Shown here: positions 30,246 to 41,500 of the stretch, one piece after another
Numbering within the stretch: position 1 is the first letter of the stretch
Layout of the letters: every line of letters begins with the position of its first letter
Origin: Typha latifolia
Lineage: Eukaryota; Streptophyta; Magnoliopsida; Poales; Typhaceae
Assembly: GCA_019914945.1 (NCBI GenBank)
Contig: CM034102.1
Location: forward strand, 14,745,501-14,809,500
Length of the DNA: 64,000 nucleotides
Reading direction: 5' to 3'
The notes under the pieces: generated by a model
Told to the model about the DNA's origin: nothing
Seen by the model: the letters and a program-made list of their open reading frames with translations, nothing else
The model's database searches: none
Translations under genes and position numbers: made by a program

Positions 30246-31699
30246 ATTGTATGAAGATTGCTGCACTTTTAACTCCTTTGAGGACTGGAGGTTTGGCAAA
30301 TGAGAGCATGCTTGTTGTGATGACTGCTTGTTCCTTGCAAACACAGCTTACCCCATTATTTGCAGTCTGTTTCCCGTTTTCAGAACCTTATTATTGTGAA
30401 AGCTCGAATAAATTGTTTGTCACTTCTCATTGTTTTGATGATGGAGCTTATAATCAGTCTGGTTTTTTCCTTTTCCCATTATAACTGTTCATGAAGAGCA
30501 TGGTCTCTTTTCCTACTACTGTTGCAGTGACTGATCAATAAACAGATGATCTGAAGATGTATGATCCCAATCTCTATACTAGCATTGACATTAAAACAAA
30601 ATGGACGTATACATTTTTAAGATTTTGATCTTGTCTTTTTTCCTGCTATACCAATAAAAGATTGATGCAAATTATTGGGTATGAATACCAGGAACAAAAG
30701 AAGAAAGGGTTTCTGACTTTATTTATTTTTTGCAGTATAGTATAATGCATATACTCGAAATGATCCATTATAATAAAGTTGGGTAAATACTTGAAAGGTT
30801 GAATTCATATACAAGCAATACTACACAATAGTGATAGATAGACAACAAAACAGAATGTAATTAATGTGTAAACCAACTAAGAATATTTCTATATCCACTA
30901 TACAGTGAAAACAGAATGTACTCTGTCTAGCTCATTTTTTTTATTTATCTATAATGACATTTTTGCTTCCTCAACTCTGGCGAGTATCAAAGAAAACGAT
31001 TAAACGATTAAACGATTATCTTATTGCTAGCTTTTATCATTTCTTTTTTCTTCTCTAAAATAAGAATAAAATGATATCAGAAGAGTCTAAAGTTGATTGT
31101 GTTATAGTCGCGTGATATTTTATTAATGATAAAAATCTAAAGAATTGCTAACAAAAGAAACATTTAAAAAGTTCTAATAATTTTTCTTCTATAAAGAGAA
31201 TTCAGTACCACAAACTTCAAGCCCTCAAGTGCCCAGCAGTAAATAGAGGTACAAAAAACAAACACCCCCTCAAAAGTGGCAGCTAATGGGCCACGGCGAG
31301 AGAAGGGCTTTACGTGGTTAAAAGGGATGACAAAAGATGAGAGGATTTACATTGAAAAAGAAGAAGCAATAATTAGGAGGTTATAAATATATATGTAATT
31401 TTTTTTTCCGGATGATTTATTTAAAAAATACCAAGATTATTATTTATTATTACAAATTTAGCATGTAAGAATTTGGTTGCAATAAAGGCCCAAAAGACGA
31501 GGGATGAGAGGCAGAGATTTGTTCTAGCGAAGCACAAAAAGGTTTCATCGCAGTGTTGCGCAGACGATTATAGAAAGAGTTGTAGTGGCTAATTTGGTCC
31601 ATTGAACATTGCCCAACTTGACCAGGAAAATAGATATAATAAATGATCTCCGCTGCCTATAACCGTCTTTTTACTAATCTCGTCGCCTCCCCTCCTCTG

Positions 31700-31739
<40 letters not shown>

Positions 31740-31800
31740 TCACCGCTGTAGTCTTGTTTCTCTCCTCCCTCCTCCGACCTATCCCTACCATTTCCACCTC
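30246..31800. other. OEP16-3 3' UTR and intergenic DNA
   Basis: No gene recognised. AATAAA motifs occur near 30243, 30407 and 30538. From about 31650 the sequence becomes C/T-rich, with a (TC)n run at 31702-31735, and is probably the EIL promoter and leader. Confidence 0.55.
31702..31735. repeat. (TC)n microsatellite in EIL promoter/leader
   Basis: About 17 TC units in the probable promoter or leader of the EIL gene. Confidence 0.95.
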
Positions 31801-32262
31801 CCTCAAATAAAGAGAGAAAAATTATAGAAAGAGGAGTTGGATTCGATCTCCAATCTGGTATTGATTCGCTTCTCTTCCTCTTTTGTATTTCCTATTTGGT
31901 TGGAGTTTGTGATGCCGTGATGTGCCCAATTGATTTCTATTATTCGTTCTATTGAAATTCGGTTGGGTGTATGTAATCGAGCGTGTAGGAGCGGTGGGTT
32001 TTTTAGGAGATGAATTCGCTTTATGTTCCTGTGGTCGATTCTATCTGTGTTTATTGTACTAATTGTGTCGAGACTTTTATGTGTTTGAGAAAAGGAAGGA
32101 TTTTGAGATCCTTTTGCTCTTGTATTAGATCACTATTGTATAGGACTATTTGCAGGTATACGTTTATGTACATACCGAGATTTGATGGACTTCTTATATT
32201 GCTATTAATTTAGTTCTGTTCTATATGATGAATCTTTGGGCAGGATTTTGAAGCAAAACTTA

Positions 32263-32263
<1 letters not shown>

Positions 32264-32301
<38 letters not shown>

Positions 32302-32329
32302 CTCTGAGATGAATTTGCAATTGTATTAA
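32264..32329 (+). promoter_or_regulatory. Poly-ATG upstream ORF in the EIL leader
   Basis: A (GAT)n tract places twelve consecutive in-frame ATG codons at 32264-32299. The frame then continues ATC TCT GAG ATG AAT TTG CAA TTG TAT and stops with TAA at 32327-32329, 33 bases before the EIL start. The likely 5'-UTR intron acceptor (TTGGGCAG at 32236-32243) lies before it, so the uORF should be in the mature mRNA. Scanning ribosomes would meet twelve start codons first. Confidence 0.75.
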
Positions 32330-32362
32330 AGGGAAAGTCGGTTGCTTGTCAGAACTGATTTT

Positions 32363-34180
32363 ATGGATCAGCTTGCAATAATAGCTAACGAGTTAGGTGA
32401 TGGTTCCGATTATGAGGTTGATGGCGTCAGGTGCGAGAACCTCATCGAGAATGATGTTAGCGATGAAGAAATTGAACCAGATGATCTGGCAAGGCGAATG
32501 TGGAAAGACAGGGTTAAGCTTAGGAGAATCAAGGAGCGACAGAAGTTTGCTTCTCAGCAGGATTCTTCTGGAAAATCTAAGCCCAAGCAGATCTCTGATC
32601 AGGCTCGTAGGAAAAAGATGTCAAGAGCGCAAGATGGGATACTCAAGTATATGTTGAAGTTGATGGAAGTGTGTAATGTTCGTGGATTCGTCTACGGAAT
32701 AATACCTGAGAAAGGGAAGCCTGTTAGTGGTGCTTCAGATAACATAAGAGCTTGGTGGAAGGAAAAGGTAAAGTTCGATAAAAATGGACCTGCAGCTGTA
32801 GCAAAGTATGAGGCAGAGAATTTTGCAGTTGAGAATGCTCAGAATAAAGGAGGCAAGAATCTTCATAGTCTTATGGATCTTCAAGATGCTACATTGGGGT
32901 CACTTCTATCATCATTGATGCAACATTGTGACCCTCCGCAACGTAAGTACCCACTAGAGAAGGGTACACCTCCTCCCTGGTGGCCTTCTGGAAATGAAAA
33001 TTGGTGGACGGGTCTGGGTCTACCCAAGGGACAAATCCCTCCTTATAAGAAACCACATGATCTTAAGAAGGTATGGAAGGTTGGGGTTCTGACAGGTGTG
33101 ATCAAGCACATGTCTCCTAATATCGATAAGATCAAAACACATGTCAGGAAATCCAAATGCTTGCAGGATAAAATGAGTGCAAAGGAGAGCTTAATTTGGT
33201 TAGGAGTTCTCAATAAAGAAGAAATGACCATTCATCAGCTTAGCACTGAGAATGGTTTGTCTGATGTAACTCAGCATAGTGGTCATGGGGAAAGAAAGGA
33301 GGACACAAATAGTAGTAGTAGTAACGAGTACGATGTTGATGGCTTTGAAGTTGCGCGTGACTCTTCATCATCTAAAGATGATGAAAGAAATGTGCAGTTG
33401 GTTGCACAAATTCATGAGGCAAATACCACTTCGGGAGATGGGGAAAATAATCCACCAGAAAATGCTAACAAAGTTATTCAACGTAAGGATCAGGTAAATG
33501 AAAAGCCAAAGAGAAAAAGGCCTCGTGGTGTAAGTTCAACACTTGTTGAGCAGAGGAAAGAAGCAGCTCATAACGAAAACTTACAAGAGGATTCACGAAA
33601 TGCTATCCCTGATATGAATTGCATAGACTTGCCCCTTGTGGCTTATCAGGTTTCCAGCTTCAACCAGTCGGATTATTCAAATCAAGCTTTACAACATCAG
33701 GAAGATCTTCCAAACCAGCTACTTCTTGCTGAAATTGAGGTTAATGACTTCACTAATGCCACTCCCCAGAGCATGTACACAGGAAGCCAGCCATCATTGT
33801 TCTCTGGTGCTGAAAATAATGTGCTGCAGTCTGGAAACAATTTTCACCCAGGCACTGGTTTTGAAATTTTCTCTTCATCAATTGGTTATGGAGCCTCTCA
33901 TGGGAAACAGCAGCTCTCCTTGTCTGCGTCTGATCATCAAATGAAATCTGTGGGTGCTGGATTTCCTGTGGATAATAATATTTATGGGCACCCATTGGCA
34001 TCCAGTGGAAATGGAGATGTGCAACCATTCATAGATGAACATTTCTACAGTGATCATGATAAGTTTGTTGGCGGTTCTTTTGATGGATTACCTTTAGATT
34101 TCATTGGAATCAACAGTCCAATGCCTGACATAGATGAGTTGCTGCATGATGATGATTTAATGGAGTACTTGGGAACATAA
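32363..34180 (+). CDS. EIL: EIN3-like (EIL) ethylene-response transcription factor
   Basis: A single coding exon of 605 residues; EIN3 itself is about 628. The DNA-binding region spans about residues 38-290, with the acidic block [18 protein letters not shown], the basic block [81 protein letters not shown] and LGVLNKEEM. The C-terminus is acidic and hydrophilic, ending LMEYLG. EIN3/EIL factors are stabilised by ethylene signalling through EIN2 and degraded via EBF F-box proteins; they activate ERF genes. The ATG at 32363 matches the family start [21 protein letters not shown] closely enough; an upstream in-frame TTG is not used. The coding region is intronless, as usual, with probable introns in the 5' and 3' UTRs. 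Confidence 0.95.
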   Translation: MDQLAIIANELGDGSDYEVDGVRCENLIENDVSDEEIEPDDLARRMWKDRVKLRRIKERQKFASQQDSSGKSKPKQISDQARRKKMSRAQDGILKYMLKLMEVCNVRGFVYGIIPEKGKPVSGASDNIRAWWKEKVKFDKNGPAAVAKYEAENFAVENAQNKGGKNLHSLMDLQDATLGSLLSSLMQHCDPPQRKYPLEKGTPPPWWPSGNENWWTGLGLPKGQIPPYKKPHDLKKVWKVGVLTGVIKHMSPNIDKIKTHVRKSKCLQDKMSAKESLIWLGVLNKEEMTIHQLSTENGLSDVTQHSGHGERKEDTNSSSSNEYDVDGFEVARDSSSSKDDERNVQLVAQIHEANTTSGDGENNPPENANKVIQRKDQVNEKPKRKRPRGVSSTLVEQRKEAAHNENLQEDSRNAIPDMNCIDLPLVAYQVSSFNQSDYSNQALQHQEDLPNQLLLAEIEVNDFTNATPQSMYTGSQPSLFSGAENNVLQSGNNFHPGTGFEIFSSSIGYGASHGKQQLSLSASDHQMKSVGAGFPVDNNIYGHPLASSGNGDVQPFIDEHFYSDHDKFVGGSFDGLPLDFIGINSPMPDIDELLHDDDLMEYLGT

Positions 34181-37100
34181 GTGAGTAACATTGCTTTTCT
34201 ATCTAGTTGTTTGTTGCTGCTTATCCTTCTTCAATTGCTCATCTTACTTATTTTCCTTTTTCTCTTATTTTGTCTGTTTCACAGGAAAAGCCATGGAGTA
34301 ACCTTCCAGTTGATTGTTACCTAACATCAAGTCCTTGTTGCCAGATGGTACACTATTTGAACAATTGGATGGTAATCTAATTCTCCCTCACTGTAACTTT
34401 TGTTTTAAAAGCTGCTGTTACTGAGACTCAAAAGTAATCAAAAGGCATTGCTTCAAGAATTTGATTTCAAATGATCTGTTACATGGGTATGGTCAATGAT
34501 CATGGAGGTGAAAGTCCACTTAAAAGTTAAAATCTAAACTTAATGTTGGAAAAAACTAAAAAGTATTATTTACATCAACATTTGGACTTGATTGAATGGT
34601 CATTACAGTGCATGAGAAAGTATGACATCAGAAATAGGAACGTTAAGCAATGTCTGAGCCTATGTAAGTTTTATACTTTTATGTAGAAAACTTGGAAATT
34701 TCTATATCTGCACTATATAATAAATTTTCATAACAGTATCTAGATTTATCACAAGAAAGCAGGTAAAGTGGTTCATTGGGTTGTCCAGAGTATTTTCCAT
34801 CTACGTGTTCCACTTAGGAATTTAGATATAGTGTTATTTGTGATTCGCTGGTATGCAGCTTGAGAGGCTGATATAAAGGGGTCTGAATTGCAATGGCTAG
34901 GGCGTCTTTTTCTTTGCAGGGAAATTTAGAAAAGAGGAAGGAGAAAGATGCATCGGAATATCATGATGTGATAAGGTTTAGAGCCTACCATGAAAGAACA
35001 TGGTTACTACTGAAGAGTTGATAGCAACTAGATTATTGAGCCAATTAATTTGATTAGTTCCATCACCACCAAATTTTATCTTCTCATTAAAGTATTCAGA
35101 ACACCATGATTTTGGCTTTCTTTTACTGGTTGCTGTAACTCAAGTCCTTACGAATGAAGAATGACAATTCCAATTGTTAGCCAACTGCACTTTAGTTTCT
35201 GCGAATGTGAGGCCTTCAACTAAACTAAACGTGCAAACTGCATACATACTATTGAAGAGACTCAATTTCCTTCATGAAAATTATGCACTTTGGTAATTCT
35301 GTTCTTTCGAGTTTTGATTCTTATGAGCTTATTAGACCTTTATCAAGGCACATAACTTTTACCAACTATATATTATTATCCAACCTCAAAGAGTTGCACA
35401 CTCTTGGGTACGAAGGTACATTATCCCTCTTGGTTGATATGTCCATCTAAGATGTTAGAATATCTTTGTTTGTAAACTGTGATCTTTAATGTTTTATTAT
35501 AGGCTTAGCCGCTTAGCCAACCAATGTAGTTTTGGCCAGGCTGATGTATCTGATACTTTATCCTGGTTCCGTTTCCGCTGAGTTGTCATCTAAGCTTCTT
35601 CTTGAACTTTTTCTGATACAATTTCCTGTTGATATTTCCCATTCATCTGGAAATGACAAAATAATTGTTTTAAAAGCTTTTTATCGCTATCTTTTATTTC
35701 TTATGATTGATTGTTTATTTCTTTAAGATGATGGTGATTGTGATGATGATGATGGTGATTGTGATGATGATGATGGTGATGATGTCTTCACCTGAAATCC
35801 AACCTTCCTCAAAGACTAATATGTCAGATATTAGATTTCAAGAATCCTCATTTTCATCCTAATATCTGAAACAGTTTCGATCTTGTAAATAATTCTCTGT
35901 GAATGCCATGACTAATGTATTTTTCTTTTATCTTAACATTGCTTTGGTAGAAACCAAGGTTGCTCATTTTCAAAAGGGAGAGAGCACTAGAGTACTTCGC
36001 AGATTTTGTACGAAATCGACTGTTTACTAATCGAGTGCCCTCCGTCATGATCATTTCTCAGAGAGTTCTGTTGATTGAGAAAGAATGTTGAAGAAGCAAT
36101 AGTAAAAGGTCTATCTGAAATTTTTATTCTTGTTTTAATTCTACTTTCTTTTGTCAACCTGGATGATGAGAAGATTTGGCTAATACAGTGACACTAATGT
36201 CCAAATTATTGCAATTGTGTGACTAATAGTGGAGAAGTGCTTTTGACCATCAATAGTTAACAGAGATGGCTAAGCCAACACGGAAGTTTTTCTATTATAG
36301 ATTTAGAGGTCAATGTATTGCTGTCGTCCTGGCTGACATCACTATTGCTATCTGTAACATATAATAGTATATGTTTTTTGTATTTAAACATATAATAATA
36401 TGTTGCAGTCTATATCAGTTTGTGCTTTTTATATGCCTTCTGGATTGCTAGTTGCAATGCTCATTCCTATAATCCTACACCCTATAGAGCTTTTGCGGGA
36501 AAAATATTTTAGTTTAAGTTTCAACTTGCAAAAAATTTTCCTTTACATATTTTCATGGTAGAATCACTCAATTTCACTATTTTAGACTAAAGTATTTGGT
36601 GGAGAGATAGTTTTTTTTTTCATTTAATACCAATTTATCTTTTTTTCTAAAAAAATAAATTTATATTAAAAAACAATATTTTTCTTAAACTCAACAAATT
36701 AAATATTATTTCTCTTTCATCTTTCTCTTATGATTATTTGATTTAAATAAATATGTCATTATGATCTTCACAAATCATATAATCCAACTTTTTATTTGAT
36801 ATTTAAAAAATATTCTAAATCACAAAAAAAGAGGAAAAAATGACATTGCTACGTAAATAATGTTATAGCAAATAAACTTTATCTTATGCTAGTACATTGG
36901 TTTATATAACTTGAATGGTTGGCTTATGGTGTCCAGCCCATTTAGTCTACAAGCTTTTCTCAATTAAAAATATACATATTGATATCTAAGGCGGTAACTT
37001 TTTAACGGTTGTAGAATTATATTTACTCATCTTTTTACCATCCACATAAACATACTCTGATCAAGAGTTAAAAAATTGTAAGTGACACCCACCATGGGAG

Positions 37101-37574
37101 TCAATTAAAACTTATCGAGGGGTAGTTACGTCAACTTAATATTCCAACTAATCCAATCGAGGGCATTACCGCATTAGTGGCTAGGCTATAGACCCAAAAG
37201 AGATGGCATCCTTCGTAATATCAACAAAGCTAGCGCCTTCTTTGTTAGACGCCACTGTCGTCGGCGCGACGTAAGCTGTCGCACGCCAACCACCGTCCGT
37301 GCCGGGAAGCGCCTCATCTTGCGCCACGTTGCAGGACAGCTGGCTCTCCGTCTCTGCCACTCGCCACCTCTCTCGCACGTGCGACGGCCAACGTCGATAG
37401 GCTCGAGCAAAGCTAATAGAAAGCCACTTAATAACTTTTTTTTTTCTTTTTAATCTTTATCAAAAATTTATCGGCACTTTATTCCTACTGCAGAAAAGAA
37501 GAAAAAAAAGAGGAGCATTGCCTTCTTCCTTCTTCCTTCTTCCTTCTTTCCTTATCCTCTTTCCTCTTCTTTAG
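34181..37574. other. EIL 3' UTR with introns, intergenic DNA and CLE promoter
   Basis: GTGAGT follows the EIL stop codon directly and TTTCACAG|GAAAAGCC at about 34285 could be its acceptor, so the 3' UTR appears spliced. A second possible pair is GGATG|GTAATC at about 34371 and TTTGCAG|GGAAAT at about 34920. An imperfect 18-bp GAT-rich repeat lies at 35727-35784. A GC-rich patch at about 37190-37410 is open in two minus-strand frames, but I recognise neither translation. No other gene is supported. Confidence 0.5.
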
Positions 37575-38002
37575 ATGGCCAACACCACCTCTTCCTTGAT
37601 AGCCATTATGCTCATTTCTATGGCCTTTCTGCCATTCACTTTTACTTCTCGACCTGGTACATATACATATATATATATGTATACGCACTCCTCTCTCTCT
37701 CTCTCTACAAGCTTTTAATGCCATTTAAATCTCTCAAACTTTCTTAAACTTCCATGGCAGGTTTGCAACTTGAGATGGTAATGCAAGTTAGGATGCCAAA
37801 GGTTAGTACGAGATATTCTGGAACGTTATAATTTGTTTGTTAACTTATTAAACGAGTCTAACATTACTAGGTTGGAGAAGAGAAGAGCTCACCCAAAATA
37901 GAATCATCAACGCCTAAGGCATCAGCAAGGCAAGTACCAACTGGGCCGGATCCTGTTCACCATCATGGATTACCTAAACGTCATGCAACCCATGATCCAT
38001 AG
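37575..38002 (+). CDS. CLE: CLAVATA3/ESR-related (CLE) signalling peptide precursor, CLV3 type
   Basis: Three small exons, 37575-37656, 37761-37801 and 37871-38002, joined in phase, encode 84 residues. Residues 1-25 form a signal peptide (SLIAIMLISMAFLPFTFT). A variable middle follows. The CLE motif RQVPTGPDPVHH is at residues 61-72, followed by HGLPKRH and a short tail. The motif has the proline pair that is hydroxylated in CLE peptides and the PDP-x-HHH form characteristic of CLAVATA3 rather than root CLEs (PNPLHN). CLV3 and rice FON2 also have introns, unlike most CLE genes. The mature 12-13-residue peptide would be secreted and perceived by CLV1-type receptor kinases to restrain meristem stem cells. 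Orthology to CLV3/FON2 is inferred; expression is unknown. Confidence 0.85.
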
Positions 38003-38470
38003 CCATCCATTTATTTTTTTGTTAGTTTATGTATTCATACAGAGATGTTTTCATTTTTAAAATTTTTTTTTCTGTTACTTTCTCTCTTCTATTTATTCTT
38101 CGTTTGTTAGTGATCAATGAAGCTGCTTTTTCTTCAAATTTTCGTGCTGTTGCTTTTTAATTCTTTCCCAATATTAGGACCAACTTTATGTGAATGGGAG
38201 ATTAAATGGACAACCATAAGCAAGCTTGTTCCAATAGAACCATTAAATCCCGTTATTAATTTAGAGAAACTAGCTGTTATAATTGTATTTCTTTTTCTTT
38301 TTTTTTTGCGGTTTAGGGTGAAATTTAGGGGGCAAATGGTAAATTTAATTATTGAATAACCCAGCCCATGCCGGTCTAATTATTGAATTAACGGATCGGA
38401 CTACGGACCCGTTCCTCTATAAATATCTCCTCAAGAAACCGACATCCGACCCGTTCCTAAACGCACTCTT

Positions 38471-38482
38471 TTTTGGCGGGAA
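38471..38482. promoter_or_regulatory. Canonical E2F binding site upstream of WD40 gene
   Basis: TTTGGCGGGAAA is a full match to the E2F consensus and lies 57 bases before the WD40 gene ATG. E2F sites this close to a start usually mark S-phase or proliferation-linked genes in plants. Confidence 0.6.
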
Positions 38483-38539
38483 ACCCGACGGCCCTCGCCG
38501 TCTCCTTCCTCCCTCTCAGTCTTCTGGATTTCTTGATCC

Positions 38540-41500
38540 ATGGATCGATACCTCGTCCGAGCTCCTCGCCAAGAAAACCCTAGGCCTCCTCTCAGGTACT
38601 TCCACTTCCCATGTTTCTCCCAATTCGTCTCTTAATTGTTCCTTGGTTGATCTGATTCCGATGAGGATTTCTTTTTGTGTTCTTTTGCCTTCTCTTCCCG
38701 AAGACCTCGATGGGAACGGATCATCCCCGAGATAGAAGGCAGGATCACCACCAAGTACCGGCGGGAATCATCTCGCCTTATCGTCGATTCGTACGTGGAG
38801 GTAAAAAATTTCTCCACACCTGCTTAGCTCTCGGATCACGTAGTCAAGTTGCTAGGTTCTTGCAATTGGATCCTGGATTCTTGGATCTGAACTCGTTCTT
38901 TCTTAATGTTGGAAAGGCTAGCGCTATCGTGCACAGTTGCTCATCGGAGCCCACCTCTCCTTCATATGTAAGGGTCATGGGAACTCCTTTTCTCGTAGTA
39001 TGTTTTTTTTTTTCCCATGATATTGATTTGGATAGACTTGTGAGTTTGCTATTGTGATGGTGTTATGATGTCATCAGATGGCTCGGGCCCTAAGTGGGAG
39101 AATAAGGTTTGTTTTCCTCTGCTTCATTGTTCGCTGCATTTGTTATTATCTTCTCGGTAATATTGCTGATGCATAACTTTGTTTCGAGTTCAAATTATTT
39201 CTTTCGGATATTTTCCTCCCTTGGATTAATTTACTTTTGATTATGATGCAATCTTATTGTAGTTAGACTCAGTTTATTTAACAAGTCTCAACATCTAAGG
39301 ATTATTTTGGAAGAATGATGAAACACAGCCTGGAATATCCTCGTCGCTCTGTCATTAGGCATGCCATTATTTCTCTCAAAGAACCATGCAAACTCTTCTC
39401 GACATTTAAAAGTTATCTTGTGCGTTTTGATTAATTGATCTTGTGGAAGCTTCACGCTATGTGGATTTATTGCAACACTGTCATAGTTTCCTCAAACTAC
39501 AAATTTCAAACTAATGCAGTTATGCTATCTATAGTTTTTGTCTGACTTAAGCTCTTATAATTTATTCAAAACTGCAATTTTGACGTTTGCCAGCTAAGTT
39601 TTTGCTTGTTTAAAAGCCTTCGTTTCCTTCATTGTGTGTTCTAATCTCGTAGAAGTGGATGTATTGACATGCTCTTTATGATTTAGCAGGGATGAGATTT
39701 CAGATTTGGAGTTTGATTCCAAGGTAAATACTTTAGTTGGATCTTAGTCTGTGTTTTTGACTTTTTTCTATCTGTAATCATCTAATTTCTAAAGCTTAAA
39801 GCAAATCATCTAAAGTGTTTTTACTTTCTAAAAGTATATCTTATGGAAGTTTCAAACCTTGAGTACTGATGTGTGAATAATGCTCACAGCAGTCAACATA
39901 AACTTGAATAGTCCATGACTATATTCGAGGATTCAGACTAGCAGATGTATATATATAGGGCTTACATGTCTAGTCTAAACTTTGTCATTTATATTTGAGT
40001 CAAGATGCAATACATAGGAACTTAAAGTTCACAGCTAACCTACCATGTTCCTGACACTCAGTTTTGAGCTTATCATACTTTAAATGGAAAGTTAGCATCA
40101 CTTTGAAATGGAGTAAATCTTAAATATCACTTATTTCTGAAACCATCTGCAAGTGGAAAGAATTCTGTCAATATTGGTAAGGGCTTCTTCAATTCTGAAA
40201 AGGAGACATACATACACTTACTATTTGCTGCATATGGGGACATTATTTTAGCTTAATACATGAGTAACTGAGAAAAAACCTTCACAAGATATTTGACTCT
40301 TGATGAGGCAGTAACTAACGAAATTCGTCAAGTCATAAGTAAATTAGTTTGGATCAGCAAATGTTCCATGCTACCAGTTTACAGATATTAAAATAATCTG
40401 ATATTGTTGTAATGGAGTTTAACAATATTGGATCTCTGATGTTTTAACAAGTTTCCTATACTTAATGATTTTTCTAAGGTGTTTGATATTAAAAGTGTTA
40501 TGTGCTTGATCTTACAAGTTTATTTCATCAGAGGGCTCTCCTTGTTATTGGTGAGTTTAATTAAGGGTTCATGTCCTTAAGTTGTTGGACATACTCTAAA
40601 TTTTTTTTGACTATTCTCTGTAGTTGATGCTCAGTGAGTATGAGGCATTGAGTTCCACAAATTCTAATTGTGGAGGCTCTCCTTGCTTATTCGGTGGATT
40701 TGATGAGCCTTTTAACATTTGAGCTGTCTGACTACTGATCAAAATTTTGTTACTGAAATCTACTCTGACATATATTAATATATGTTACACTTGTTGGAAG
40801 TTTAATATATGTTACACTTGTTGGTAGTTTAGTATATGTTACACTTGTTGGAAGTTTAATATATGTTACACTTGTTGGAAGTTTAATATATGTTACACTT
40901 GTTGGAAGTTTAATATATGTTACACTTGTTGGAAGTTTAGTATATGTTACACTTGTTGGAAGTTTAATTCCATTTCTCCTGATTCCATTGCTAGAGAGAT
41001 GCTTCTGCTCTGTTGCTAAGTGGTTGGAACTGTTCATATTCTACAACCATCCCACTCTGTGTAACATTTAGTTTTAGTCATTTTTTAAGTCCCGACTCTA
41101 TGAGTCTTCTAATCAGAGGAATTTTTTCTAGTCCCAGTCCTTCTGAAAAGTGACATTTATTGTCAGATTATTCCTGAGATGGATGGAATTAAGTTTTATT
41201 GACAGCACCTGCATAGGACTTTGGCCTTTTTGAAACCTTACACTTAGTTATGATGATTATATGAATGTTCTAGAGAGGCATAAGTTCTCTTAAGTTTTAA
41301 AATTTCTGACAGAAATTTTTGTAGAAGATCATCACTTTCATCTATGAAAACCTTAAATATAAATTATTATGAGAAATAATTATGGCAACCGAAAGAAAAA
41401 CACTAGGAATCATTTTACAGTTCTGAAAGATTTCAAATGATTAACTTCAACTAGTTCTAAATCTAAAATCTGGATCTCAAAATGCCAAAACCTTCACGCT

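Noticed and set aside
37181..37410. Two overlapping minus-strand frames of 65 and 74 codons upstream of the CLE gene
   Set aside because: GC-rich sequence open in two frames; neither translation resembles a known family. A degraded gene fragment is possible but unsupported.
38117..38359. 80-codon frame with signal-peptide-like start after the CLE gene
   Set aside because: It starts about 115 bases after the CLE stop, in AT-rich 3' sequence; the hydrophobic start is explained by T-rich DNA.
38352..39057. Long plus-strand frames crossing the first exons of the WD40 gene
   Set aside because: They read through predicted introns in other phases. The phase-consistent exon chain gives a better protein.
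40532..40551. Short possible exon (RALLVI) between the fifth and sixth WD40-gene exons
   Set aside because: It has AG and GT borders, but including it puts the next exon out of frame, with an early stop.
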